Assembly (NCBI GenBank): GCA_937949545.1
Contig: CALEDR010000032.1
Location: 1 to 43,302, forward strand
From: an uncultured Phycisphaerae bacterium
GTDB taxonomy: Bacteria > Planctomycetota > Phycisphaerae > Sedimentisphaerales > Anaerohalosphaeraceae
Direction: 5' to 3'
Length of the DNA stretch: 43,302 nucleotides
The translations under genes and the position numbers were made by a program. Below are positions 1 through 7,521 of this stretch, piece after piece; the first letter of the stretch is position 1; each line of letters opens with the position of its first letter. The notes under the pieces were generated by a model. That model made no database searches, was not told the DNA's origin, and worked only from the letters and a program-made list of their open reading frames with translations.

Positions 1-1
1 C

Positions 2-1015
2 AAAACAGCCGTCGGATTTACCGTCAGCACGGCCTTTTCGAAAATCATCGATTTGGGCACGGAGTTCGGGGTGAAAGCCGACCCGGACGGGATGGAGGTT
101 CACGTGATGGCCGGCAAGACGATGCTGATTTCGGGCACGGCCAAGACCTCCAAAACTCAGCTGGAAGTGCGGGAGGGGTTTGCCAAGGCCGTCAGTGCCG
201 CCGGTGCCGTGCAGGATATTGCTCTGAAAAAAGAGTCCTTTGTCCGCCGGCTTCAGCCGCAGACGCAGTTTGTCTGGAGGGGACAGAATGTGAATCTGGC
301 GGATATCGTCGGCGGCGGCAACGGCTTCGGAACGGGACGAATTGAAGCGGGTATTGACCCGCTGAACGGCCAGAAAGTAGAAAAAATCACTCCCCGCTAC
401 AGCATCAAAGGAAGCGGGCGGTATGAAGCCGTCCCGTGGAATCCGTTTGTGGACGGAGTCTTTGTACCCGATCCGAGTTCGAAACCGGTAATTATCAGTT
501 CCCGCGGCGATGTCTTTGCGGAATGCCCCGCGACGAACGGAGAGTTCTGGACGGAAATTACCAACGGCGGGCAGTTGTCCGACCCGGTGGAATTGTCCAG
601 TCCGCAGTTTCGGCTGAACGGCCAGGTGTATGGAACGGCGGACAAACCGGCTATTTTTATGCACGCCAATCTGGGGATTACCTTTGACCTGGAAGCCATT
701 CGCCGAACGCTTCCGAATCTGAAAATCAGCCGATTTACAGCCCTGGCGGGCATCAGTGAAAACGGTCCGCGGCGAAGTCCCTACGCGGACTTCTGGGTGC
801 TGGTGGACGGAAAGGTTCGGTTCTTCCGGCGTGGAGCGGACGGGACGGAAGTGTATTCGATTGAGGTGGACTTGAAAGAAAGCGACCGGTTCCTGACGCT
901 GGCTGTCACCGACGGCGGCCGTGAAAAATGCCTCTGGATTGACGGGCAGCCCTATGTGCTGGACGGAGACTGGGGATTGTTTGCGCTGCCGCAGCTGCAT
1001 CTGCGGGCGGAATAA
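2..1015 (+). CDS. FecR-domain protein with C-terminal NPCBM-like domain, 5' partial
   Basis: The reading frame is open from base 2, so the true start lies before the window; the TTG at 53 is only the first start-like codon. The first residues (AFSKIIDLGTEFGVKADPDG) match the core of the FecR fold, which in Planctomycetota occurs in membrane-anchored partners of ECF sigma factors. The middle is low in recognisable motifs. The last ~120 residues (from 'HANLGITFDLEAIRR' through 'FWVLVDGKVRFF' to 'LTLAVTDGG') resemble the NPCBM carbohydrate-binding module, a fusion seen in planctomycete FecR proteins. A sigma-factor gene just upstream would be expected but cannot be seen. The gene ends at TAA, 78 bases before the next start. 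It probably acts in the cell envelope as a sensor or surface protein; the ligand is unknown. Confidence 0.8.
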   Translation, partial: KTAVGFTVSTAFSKIIDLGTEFGVKADPDGMEVHVMAGKTMLISGTAKTSKTQLEVREGFAKAVSAAGAVQDIALKKESFVRRLQPQTQFVWRGQNVNLADIVGGGNGFGTGRIEAGIDPLNGQKVEKITPRYSIKGSGRYEAVPWNPFVDGVFVPDPSSKPVIISSRGDVFAECPATNGEFWTEITNGGQLSDPVELSSPQFRLNGQVYGTADKPAIFMHANLGITFDLEAIRRTLPNLKISRFTALAGISENGPRRSPYADFWVLVDGKVRFFRRGADGTEVYSIEVDLKESDRFLTLAVTDGGREKCLWIDGQPYVLDGDWGLFALPQLHLRAE

Positions 1016-1093
1016 ACCGATGCTCGAAAAGCGTGTGAAGTGTGGAGTGTGTGCCAGAGCGAAACAGAAAGAATTTTTTGGAGGAAAGGACAG

Positions 1094-1924
1094 ATGAAAA
1101 CAACATGGAAACTGGTATTTTGTGCAGTTCTTTTTGCCGCAACGGCCGCTGGTTGGGCGGACGAGCACAACTTCTGGATTCAGGGCAATCAGGGCTCGTG
1201 GAATGATCCGGGCAACTGGTCCAGAGGGGTGGTCCCGGATACGCTTCCGGCCGGCGACAGCGGCGGCAAGTGCGTGGGATTTGCCGGCGGCACATCCGTA
1301 GCCAATGTTGGAGTGGGAGAGCTGGCGGAATTCGGCAGCAGCGCTTTTTGGTCGGACTTCTGGGGCCCGGAATGGGGCGCCACGCTGAACATCAACGGCG
1401 GAACATTTATTCATCGCGGATTTGTGGCGGCCCCGATCGGCGCAGCGGATGCACCGTCCAACATCAATGTCTCCAACAACGGATACTTCGAGGTCGGAGA
1501 ACTGGCCCTGGGCGACAACTGGTGGTTCTGGGATGCGCCTTATGCCAACTTGAATGTGTATGATTCGAGCACAGCCAGAGCTCGCGGCTGGATGTGGCTG
1601 GGCGGACGGGTCAACCTGTATGATAATGCTGTTCTGACTATCGGCGGCCTGGTGAACATGGCGGCTCACGGCAGCCCCTATGCCCGCATCGACATCTGGA
1701 ACAGCGCCATGATGCTCATTCAGGGCTCCGCCTCCGGACGGGACCCCTATCAGGAAGCCCTCGGCTGGATTGCCAACGGTCAATTGGTGGCCTTCGGCGG
1801 TGCCGGGCAGGTTATCGTATCCCAAACCCCCAACGGCGTTCAGATCACCGCAATGATTCCTGAACCGGCGACAATGCTTCTGCTGGGACTGGGCGGGCTG
1901 ACGCTGCTCCGCAAAAGGGGATAA
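1094..1924 (+). CDS. PEP-CTERM secreted protein (module shared with the next gene)
   Basis: 276 residues from ATG 1094, which follows a strong ribosome site (GGAGGAAAGGA). An upstream in-frame GTG at 1040 has no such site and would bury the signal peptide. The N-terminus (MKTTWKLVFCAVLFAATAAG) is a Sec signal. The body is a beta-rich, Gly/Asn-rich repeat-like region with strings such as WGATLNINGGT, LGDNWWF and WLGGRVNLY. The C-terminus has a PEP-CTERM anchor: PEPAT, a hydrophobic Leu/Gly stretch, then RKRG. In known systems this signal directs sorting by exosortase and anchoring at the surface. The whole body is homologous to the N-terminal third of the protein at 2222-4447. Biochemical function unknown; probably a surface or matrix protein. 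Confidence 0.88.
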   Translation: MKTTWKLVFCAVLFAATAAGWADEHNFWIQGNQGSWNDPGNWSRGVVPDTLPAGDSGGKCVGFAGGTSVANVGVGELAEFGSSAFWSDFWGPEWGATLNINGGTFIHRGFVAAPIGAADAPSNINVSNNGYFEVGELALGDNWWFWDAPYANLNVYDSSTARARGWMWLGGRVNLYDNAVLTIGGLVNMAAHGSPYARIDIWNSAMMLIQGSASGRDPYQEALGWIANGQLVAFGGAGQVIVSQTPNGVQITAMIPEPATMLLLGLGGLTLLRKRG

Positions 1925-1940
1925 GGATGATTGAAACCAA

Positions 1941-1980
1941 AGGGTGCCGATGCCTTCAGCCGGCATCGGCCCCTTTTTTC
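1941..1980 (+). terminator. Rho-independent terminator of the PEP-CTERM gene
   Basis: A GC-rich hairpin with arms GGGTGCCGATGCC and GGCATCGGCCCC (one mismatch), separated by a short TTCAG-like loop, is followed by a run of six T. It starts 16 bases after the stop at 1924, in the correct orientation for the + strand gene. Confidence 0.9.
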
Positions 1981-2075
1981 TGGACTCAGGAGGATATCCA
2001 ATAGGGCCGTGAAAGCAGTTTCTGCTTTTCAGGCGGCAGAGCCAATATCATAGAGAGCCAAAAAAGAAAAACTGG

Positions 2076-2095
2076 ATTCCCGCCTGCGCGGGAAT
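2076..2095. repeat. dRS3-like palindrome
   Basis: The 20 bases ATTCCCGCCTGCGCGGGAAT form an inverted repeat with 8-bp arms and a 4-base loop. They fit the published dRS3 pattern of Neisseria (ATTCCC, eight bases, GGGAAT). It lies in the 297-base gap between two secreted-protein genes, without a T-run, so it is not a terminator. It runs directly into the tandem repeat that starts at 2091. Whether other copies exist in this genome cannot be seen here. Confidence 0.7.
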
Positions 2096-2140
2096 GACAC
2101 AAGCTCGCATTGACAGGAATGACACAAGCTCGCATTGACG
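2091..2140. repeat. 25-bp tandem repeat, two copies plus remnant
   Basis: Unit 1 (2091-2115) and unit 2 (2116-2140) differ only in their last base (GGAATGACACAAGCTCGCAT followed by TGACA or TGACG). A third copy begins with GGAATG at 2141 and then degrades. The first unit shares its GGAAT with the right arm of the adjacent palindrome, so the array probably arose by slippage next to that element. With two units and no spacer it is not a CRISPR. The rest of the gap holds only the terminator and the next ribosome site. Confidence 0.85.
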
Positions 2141-2221
2141 GGAATGCGGTATGAAAATTGACGGGAAAAGCAGGATTAAATTTTAAACAGGCATTATGAA
2201 CATTTTTTGGAGGACGCAGTT

Positions 2222-4447
2222 ATGAAAGGCATTTTTTCCTTTTTCCTTCTGTCGGCCGTACTGGTACTGCCGGCGCTGGGAGCGGATACCAACTGGACAG
2301 GCGCGGCCGGCGACGGACTGTGGGTTACACCGGGCAACTGGTCCAACGGGGTACCGCCGTCGAATCCAACGGTAACCGGAAACATCAATATCGGATATAT
2401 CGCCGCCTCGCCGGTGGTTACGATTCGGGCGCAGGACAATATCGTCTGCGGCAGTACTACTGTGCGTCCTACAGACCTGCACGGGCCGAACTGGGGCGCT
2501 ACGCTGAACATTGACGGCGGAACGCTTACCCATCTGGGGTTTGTGATGGCACCGGTGGCGACCACCGAAGCGGCTCGTTCCGTCATCAATATCCGCAACG
2601 GCGGCCGGCTGAGTGTGGTGAATTTGTGTCTGGGCGACAACTGGTGGTTTGTGGCGCCGTATGTGACGATGAATGTGTACGACAACAGCACCGTCACCAT
2701 CAGCGATTATTTGTGGCTGGGCGGGTATTTGAACCTGTACAGTGGGACGGTCGATATTACCAACGGGATGAATATGGCGGCCAATACCGCCTCGTACGGC
2801 GTGACGTGTCTGGATATTTGGGATGGAACACTCATTCTTCGCAATCAGGATCAAAGTGCGAATATCCCGACGTGGATTGCCAACGGATATCTGAAGGCCT
2901 ACGGGACCCAGCCGGGCAGCCGCGGAGGCGGGACAATTGTGGTGGATACCCAAAGTATTCCAGGGGGAATGATTCTGACGGCGATTCCGCCGCTTTGTGC
3001 TCGGGATCCGAATCCGCTGCCGCAAAATGCGGATGGATCTGTTGGAACGCTGATCAATCCGACCCAGACGCAGGTACAGCTGAACTGGAGGGCGGGCATT
3101 GACCCCAACGACGTTTATCCGGTCAATCCGAAGATTCGGGCGCACTATATTTGGGTGGGGGAAAGCGAAACATCCCTCAGTTATGTCGGACAAGTTCCTC
3201 ACACAGACTGGAACAACCCGGACGTTTCCTACACGATTACGCTGGCCGAAGGACGTACCTATTATTGGAGCATCGAAGAAGGCATGGATAACGGCACGGG
3301 GAACCCCTATCCGGCCGGTGATCCGAATAACATCTTGGGGCCAATCTGGTCGTTTACCGCCAAAGGAGCCACACCGCTGATTTTGGTTAACCCTGTCCAT
3401 ACGGTGGCTTCCCCCCATGCGGTTCTTTCCGTAATAGCCAATGATGTCGCTAACACGTTTCAATGGTTTAAGGTTGGCAATCCGGATATTCCGCTGACAG
3501 ACAACGGCGTTTATTCCGGCACGAGCACTAATACGCTGACGATTACGGCTCCGACCGTCGCTCATGAAGGACAGTATTACTGCATCGCCTACAATGGTCT
3601 GACACCGTCGGCTCCTTCTGAGGCGGCCTGGGTGTGGACAAAACGGCTGATGGGACATTGGAAATTTGACGGCAATCTGCTGGATTCGGTCTCGGCCAGT
3701 GTGCCCGGCGCTCCGGCACATCACGGAACGATGGCCGGCGGCGGAACCGGCATTGACACCTACGGAGCGGGCATCAACGGCAATGCCATCGTATTTGCCA
3801 ATACGGCAGACTATGTGGAGATTGAGAATGCGGAATTCTTTACCTTCTATCCGCTGGGCTTTAGCATCAGTTTCTGGTACAAAGAAAACAACGCGGTCGG
3901 GTGGCGGCTTCCGGTTTCCAAACTGGACGCAGGCGTGTCGGGCTGGCTGTTCGGCGTGGACAAGGCCTGGCGCAATCAGGCGGTCTTTTTCTTTGATTCA
4001 AACAACGACCCGGCCTATTGGGCGGACGGCAATCCGAACATTGCTCTGGACGACGGCCAGTGGCATATGATTACGGCTGTTTATGATCCGCAGACGACGT
4101 CGTACACGATTTACACAGACGGGGACAACAATGAGACGATTGTGCTGGATATTTCCGGAGCGCCCCTGGCGTCAGCCCCGTTGTCAATCGGCGGACGCCA
4201 GACGGAATTGTCGATTGACGGGGCTATTGACGACGTGCGGATTTACAGTTATCCTCTGACACCGGTTCAAATCGCTCAGCTGTATGTGGACTTTGAACCG
4301 AGCAAGTTCGTGTGTATGGAAGATGAGGAAGACCCGCTGACGGCGTTTGATTTGAACAGTGATTGCCAGGTGAATTTGGCAGATTTCGCCCTGTTTGCGG
4401 CTCAATGGCTTGAGTGTCAGCGTTATCCGCAATCCGCCTGCGATTGA
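2222..4447 (+). CDS. Large secreted multi-domain protein ending in a dockerin-like module
   Basis: 741 residues from ATG 2222, 8 bases after GGAGG; the in-frame TTG at 2207 overlaps that site and is rejected. Residues 1-22 are a Sec signal peptide. Residues ~23-265 are homologous to the whole neighbouring PEP-CTERM protein (shared WGATLNIDGGT, LGDNWWF, WLGG..NLY). Next comes a fibronectin-III-like stretch (~270-385, with RTYYWSIEE and GPIWSFTA), then an Ig-like domain (~390-475, with HEGQYYCIAYNG), then a LamG/concanavalin-like domain (~480-690, from MGHWKFDGNLLDSV). The end (FDLNSDCQVNLADFALFAAQ followed by WLEC) is a single dockerin-like calcium-binding segment typical of Phycisphaerae, with D-x-N-x-D spacing. 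It probably binds carbohydrate or a partner at the cell surface. No catalytic motif recognised. Confidence 0.87.
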   Translation: MKGIFSFFLLSAVLVLPALGADTNWTGAAGDGLWVTPGNWSNGVPPSNPTVTGNINIGYIAASPVVTIRAQDNIVCGSTTVRPTDLHGPNWGATLNIDGGTLTHLGFVMAPVATTEAARSVINIRNGGRLSVVNLCLGDNWWFVAPYVTMNVYDNSTVTISDYLWLGGYLNLYSGTVDITNGMNMAANTASYGVTCLDIWDGTLILRNQDQSANIPTWIANGYLKAYGTQPGSRGGGTIVVDTQSIPGGMILTAIPPLCARDPNPLPQNADGSVGTLINPTQTQVQLNWRAGIDPNDVYPVNPKIRAHYIWVGESETSLSYVGQVPHTDWNNPDVSYTITLAEGRTYYWSIEEGMDNGTGNPYPAGDPNNILGPIWSFTAKGATPLILVNPVHTVASPHAVLSVIANDVANTFQWFKVGNPDIPLTDNGVYSGTSTNTLTITAPTVAHEGQYYCIAYNGLTPSAPSEAAWVWTKRLMGHWKFDGNLLDSVSASVPGAPAHHGTMAGGGTGIDTYGAGINGNAIVFANTADYVEIENAEFFTFYPLGFSISFWYKENNAVGWRLPVSKLDAGVSGWLFGVDKAWRNQAVFFFDSNNDPAYWADGNPNIALDDGQWHMITAVYDPQTTSYTIYTDGDNNETIVLDISGAPLASAPLSIGGRQTELSIDGAIDDVRIYSYPLTPVQIAQLYVDFEPSKFVCMEDEEDPLTAFDLNSDCQVNLADFALFAAQWLECQRYPQSACD

Positions 4448-4476
4448 TTCAGATTGCAGTGCGGTAAACCCCAACC

Positions 4477-4515
4477 ACACACTCCGGCACTTTAAGGCCG
4501 GAGTGTGTTTTTTTT
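4477..4515 (+). terminator. Rho-independent terminator of the dockerin protein gene
   Basis: Perfect 12-bp stem: ACACACTCCGGC at 4477-4488 pairs with GCCGGAGTGTGT at 4497-4508 across an 8-base loop, followed by eight T. It serves the + strand gene. The opposite strand has no T-run after the stem, so it is not clearly bidirectional although the minus-strand gene ends just 3 bases away. Confidence 0.93.
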
Positions 4516-4517
4516 GT

Positions 4518-5441
4518 TCAGACCGAAACAATCGCCGGCAGGGTTCGAACCGGTGTCTGCCGGACGGCCCGGGCAAAGTCGGCCTCTTCTTCGGGGGATT
4601 CAAAGCCAATGGTCACCGCATCCACACACCCCAGATTGAAAACAAAATCAATGGTTTCTGCACGTTTTTCAGGACTGTTTCGGAAGGCCCCTTCGCCGAT
4701 GAGCTTCATTCCGATGATGCCTTTGCCGTTTTCGTGTGCCTGCCGAAGAACCGGAACCACCACATCCGGTGAGCCGTCCATCTGGACGCCGAATGGATTG
4801 ATGCGGGCGTGAATCGAATCCACCCACGGATGCGAGGCGGCGGCGGATAAGGCCGGAAGCGAATGACAGGAAACACCGTGTGCACGCAGAAGCCCCTTCT
4901 CCTTCAGACGCACCAGCACCTCCATTTCCTTCTCGTACCGCGACGGCCAGTCCGGCTCAACCAAGCAGTGAAGCAGAAGCAAATCGATACAGTCCGTTCG
5001 AAACTCCTGTAAAAATCGATGTACAGTTTGTTCCGTATCCGTCGGCTGTCCTTCCGGAAGTCCTCTGGGCCGAAGCCAGATTTTGGAAACAAGGACATAT
5101 TGTTCCCGCGGAACCCCTTCGAGGGCTGCGGCCAGAAAGGAATGGCTGCCGTACAGGTCGGCGGCATCAAACCAGGAAATCCCGCGGTCCAGACAGGTGC
5201 GGACCAGCTCGGTGAATTTTTCCTGTCCGAGGCGGGTCTGATTGGACATGCGGTTGAACGCCCGCATCCCGGTTCCCAGCCCGACGCGGGACAGCCGGAT
5301 GGGCGTGCGTCCCAGCTGCACCTTCTCATACGGATTCCAGAATGCCGTTGAAGGATTTTTCTCCGTTCTCCGACAGCCGAGCAGAAGACTGCCCAATCCC
5401 CACAAAGTCTGTTTGAGAAATGTACGTCTTGCGATTTTCAT
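4518..5441 (-). CDS. Tat-exported lipoprotein aldo/keto reductase
   Basis: 307 residues. ATG 5441 lies 7 bases after AGGAG; the TTG at 5447 is a weaker choice. The N-terminus has a twin-arginine motif (RRTFLK) and then a lipobox (LLGC, Cys 23), so the protein is probably exported folded and lipid-anchored. The AKR tetrad is complete: Asp92 and Tyr97 (FDAADLYG), Lys120 (VSKIW) and His158 (LLLLH). The family reduces aldehydes or ketones, or oxidises sugars, with NAD(P)H. Export through Tat would let it carry a bound cofactor. It starts only 9 bases after the stop of the GH29-fold gene, so the two are translationally coupled and probably act on the same sugar. Substrate unknown; a sugar dehydrogenase role is a guess from context. 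Confidence 0.87.
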   Translation of the reverse strand: MKIARRTFLKQTLWGLGSLLLGCRRTEKNPSTAFWNPYEKVQLGRTPIRLSRVGLGTGMRAFNRMSNQTRLGQEKFTELVRTCLDRGISWFDAADLYGSHSFLAAALEGVPREQYVLVSKIWLRPRGLPEGQPTDTEQTVHRFLQEFRTDCIDLLLLHCLVEPDWPSRYEKEMEVLVRLKEKGLLRAHGVSCHSLPALSAAASHPWVDSIHARINPFGVQMDGSPDVVVPVLRQAHENGKGIIGMKLIGEGAFRNSPEKRAETIDFVFNLGCVDAVTIGFESPEEEADFARAVRQTPVRTLPAIVSV

Positions 5442-5450
5442 AGACAACTC

Positions 5451-7349
5451 CTATTGCGGTGTCAGACGAATTCGGCCCAGATTCAGCGGACGCCAATTTT
5501 TCAAATCCCCCGCCTGAAGTGTCAGATGACAGACTCCCGCCCGCGGAAAGCGGATTGTACCCGCCTCTGTGAACCGCAGGGTCTCCCAGTCGTCTGTTCG
5601 GGGAAATCCGAAACGGAGTTTTTCCGAGCCGCAGGAGACCATCAGGGAAACCGGACCGATAGCAGCCGAACCCTCCAGGCGGACGGCATAGCGCCCGGGC
5701 TTTCGAACGTGAACAAGCCAGTGGATTTTCTCCTGCGGGTCTTCCCAGATAATCCAGGGCAAACCGCTGTGTTCCCGGCGGTGAAGACGTTCTCCTTCGA
5801 GGAGTGCGGCGGCCGCTTCGAGCACCAGGGCATCGGGACCGTAAAAGGGATCAGCGTGGATATCAAACCCCTCCAATTGAAAAACAAAAACATCTCCGAA
5901 GGGACGCTGCGAAGGGTCGATGTCAGGCATCTCAATCTCCAACCGGCTGTTGCGGTCCACTCGAAACGGCAAGGCATCCGTGAAGCCCAAAAGAGTGACT
6001 TTGGAGCGGGAATCGGAGGCACGCACCTGCAGAGATTGGAGCCGCAAAGGACTTTTCGACCAGCCGAATGTAATGACATAAAACGCTCCATCATCAGCGG
6101 TAAACCGAAGTACAGACGCTCCTTCATCCGAACCAGAAGTCAAGCCGCCTTCCCCATAAAACTCCCAGGGACGGGTTTGGTAAACAGCCCGGCCGTTGAT
6201 TTGGAGCCATTGACCGATTTCGGAAAGAATCTGCCGCTGGTCCAAAGGGATTGTTCCATCAGCACGAGGACTGATGGTCAAAAGCAGAACTCCGTTTTTG
6301 CTGACGACATCAATTAGTTCATAAAGCAGCTCCCGGGCTGATTTCAGCCGCATCGACTCGGTAAAACAGCGGCTGTTTGCGCCGATAGAATCGACAGCCA
6401 GCCAGAGGGAGGGTTGGACTGTCTGAACACGTGACGGTTCCAGAATCGGAACCCACGCGCCTGCGGGAAAATCCTGCGGCATTCCGCTTAAAACAAAAGA
6501 TTTGCCGGATTGCTCCTGCTGACCAGAAAAGAAGGCGGCCAGACGGCGTTTGTAAGCATCCGGAATGCCGTCAAGGCCGGATTCAAAAAGAACCTGGTCC
6601 GGTCGGCAGGTCTGGACAGCCTCCTGGATTTTGACCAGCCAACGTTCAAAACCCGCAACGGGGTCAAGAAACTTTCCATAAAGGTCGGCATATTGAGGGT
6701 CTGCCGTATCCCATCCTTCTTTGACAGGAAAACCATCCTGAAGATTCGAGGCATGATAAAAACTGAGAATAACTTTCAGTCCGCGTTTTTGCAGCGAGGC
6801 GGATAATTCGGCGGCGAGGTTTCGGTGCGGTCCAAATTCCATCGCATTCCAGCGGTTGATTCGGCTGGCCCACATCGAAAACCCGTCGGCATGTTCGGCC
6901 ACCAGACCGCCGAAGCGGGCCCCCGCCGCCGCCATCAGGTCCGCCCATTCTTCAGGACGAAACTGTTCCGCCCTAAAAAGCGGGAAAAAATCCTTATAGC
7001 CGAATACGGATGGGTCACCGTATTTTTCCCGATGATGTCGATAAACCGGATGGTCTTCGACATACATATTTCGAAAATACCATTCATTATCGTAGGCGGG
7101 CACGCTGTAAGGCCCCCAGCAGACAAGAACGCCGAACTTCACTTCCGACAGCCATTGCGGCGGACGGCTTTGAAAAGACTTCCCAATCAGCTCAGAAGAC
7201 GGCCCAAGAGATGATTCCGCTGCGGCCGATACCGATTGAAGACTCCAAAAAAAGAAAAACAGACATATACAAGACCATGCCTGTCCACATATCTCTGTCC
7301 GGTTTGTGCGGCTATTGGTCCCCCTCTGAATCACGGCCGAACAAATCAT
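5451..7349 (-). CDS. GH29-fold (alpha-L-fucosidase-like) protein with altered active site
   Basis: 632 residues. ATG 7349 is preceded by GGGAG about 8 bases away. A hydrophobic segment (~26-42) ending in SAAA is a signal peptide with a long n-region. Residues ~65-390 follow the GH29 barrel: KFGVLVCWGPYSVPA, NEWYFRNMY, EEWADLMAAAGA, EHADGFSMW, CRPDQVLFESG and VSKNGVLLLTISPRADG. Several residues that normally form the fucose pocket are changed: the His of HWGP is Cys77, the second His of HHDGF is Ala154, and the usual nucleophile Asp of the WFDG-type motif is Glu256. A beta-sandwich region (~400-490) and a CBM-like C-terminal domain (~495-630) follow. It is the first gene of a pair with the aldo/keto reductase. 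It could be a glycosidase of different specificity or an inactive sugar-binding relative. Confidence 0.82.
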   Translation of the reverse strand: MICSAVIQRGTNSRTNRTEICGQAWSCICLFFFFWSLQSVSAAAESSLGPSSELIGKSFQSRPPQWLSEVKFGVLVCWGPYSVPAYDNEWYFRNMYVEDHPVYRHHREKYGDPSVFGYKDFFPLFRAEQFRPEEWADLMAAAGARFGGLVAEHADGFSMWASRINRWNAMEFGPHRNLAAELSASLQKRGLKVILSFYHASNLQDGFPVKEGWDTADPQYADLYGKFLDPVAGFERWLVKIQEAVQTCRPDQVLFESGLDGIPDAYKRRLAAFFSGQQEQSGKSFVLSGMPQDFPAGAWVPILEPSRVQTVQPSLWLAVDSIGANSRCFTESMRLKSARELLYELIDVVSKNGVLLLTISPRADGTIPLDQRQILSEIGQWLQINGRAVYQTRPWEFYGEGGLTSGSDEGASVLRFTADDGAFYVITFGWSKSPLRLQSLQVRASDSRSKVTLLGFTDALPFRVDRNSRLEIEMPDIDPSQRPFGDVFVFQLEGFDIHADPFYGPDALVLEAAAALLEGERLHRREHSGLPWIIWEDPQEKIHWLVHVRKPGRYAVRLEGSAAIGPVSLMVSCGSEKLRFGFPRTDDWETLRFTEAGTIRFPRAGVCHLTLQAGDLKNWRPLNLGRIRLTPQ

Positions 7350-7389
7350 CCAGATTCTCCCAAAAGTTGCTTGAAAGGATATCCGATAG

Positions 7390-7416
7390 ATTATAGGGTA
7401 GTGGAGAAGAAAACAA
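7390..7416 (-). promoter_or_regulatory. Possible promoter of the GH29/AKR pair
   Basis: On the minus strand a perfect TATAAT (7395-7390) lies 15 bases after TTGTTT (7416-7411). Transcription would begin near 7383 and give a leader of about 34 bases carrying the GGGAG ribosome site. The -35 and its short spacer are weak, so confidence is modest. Confidence 0.45.
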
Positions 7417-7521
7417 AGGTTTTTTCAAGGAATTCCAATACCGTAAAAAACGCCAAAATAACAATCTGTAGGAACCTCCTGCGGCTCGCGGAGGGTCCGG
7501 CTTTATTCGAAAGGGTCGGGA

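Noticed and set aside
2091-2140. Possible CRISPR array
   Set aside because: Only two abutting copies with no spacer between them.
2105-2164. Three TTGAC(A/G) strings resembling -35 boxes
   Set aside because: They belong to the 25-bp tandem repeat and its remnant; no -10 hexamer lies at a suitable distance from any of them.
2183-3724. 513-codon open frame on the minus strand opposite the dockerin protein gene
   Set aside because: It is Arg/His-rich with no domain-like pattern or ribosome site and mirrors the real gene, which has a signal peptide and clear domains. The same holds for long frames at 16203-18029 (+), 11745-12638 (+), 15115-16206 (+) and 36324-38222 (+).
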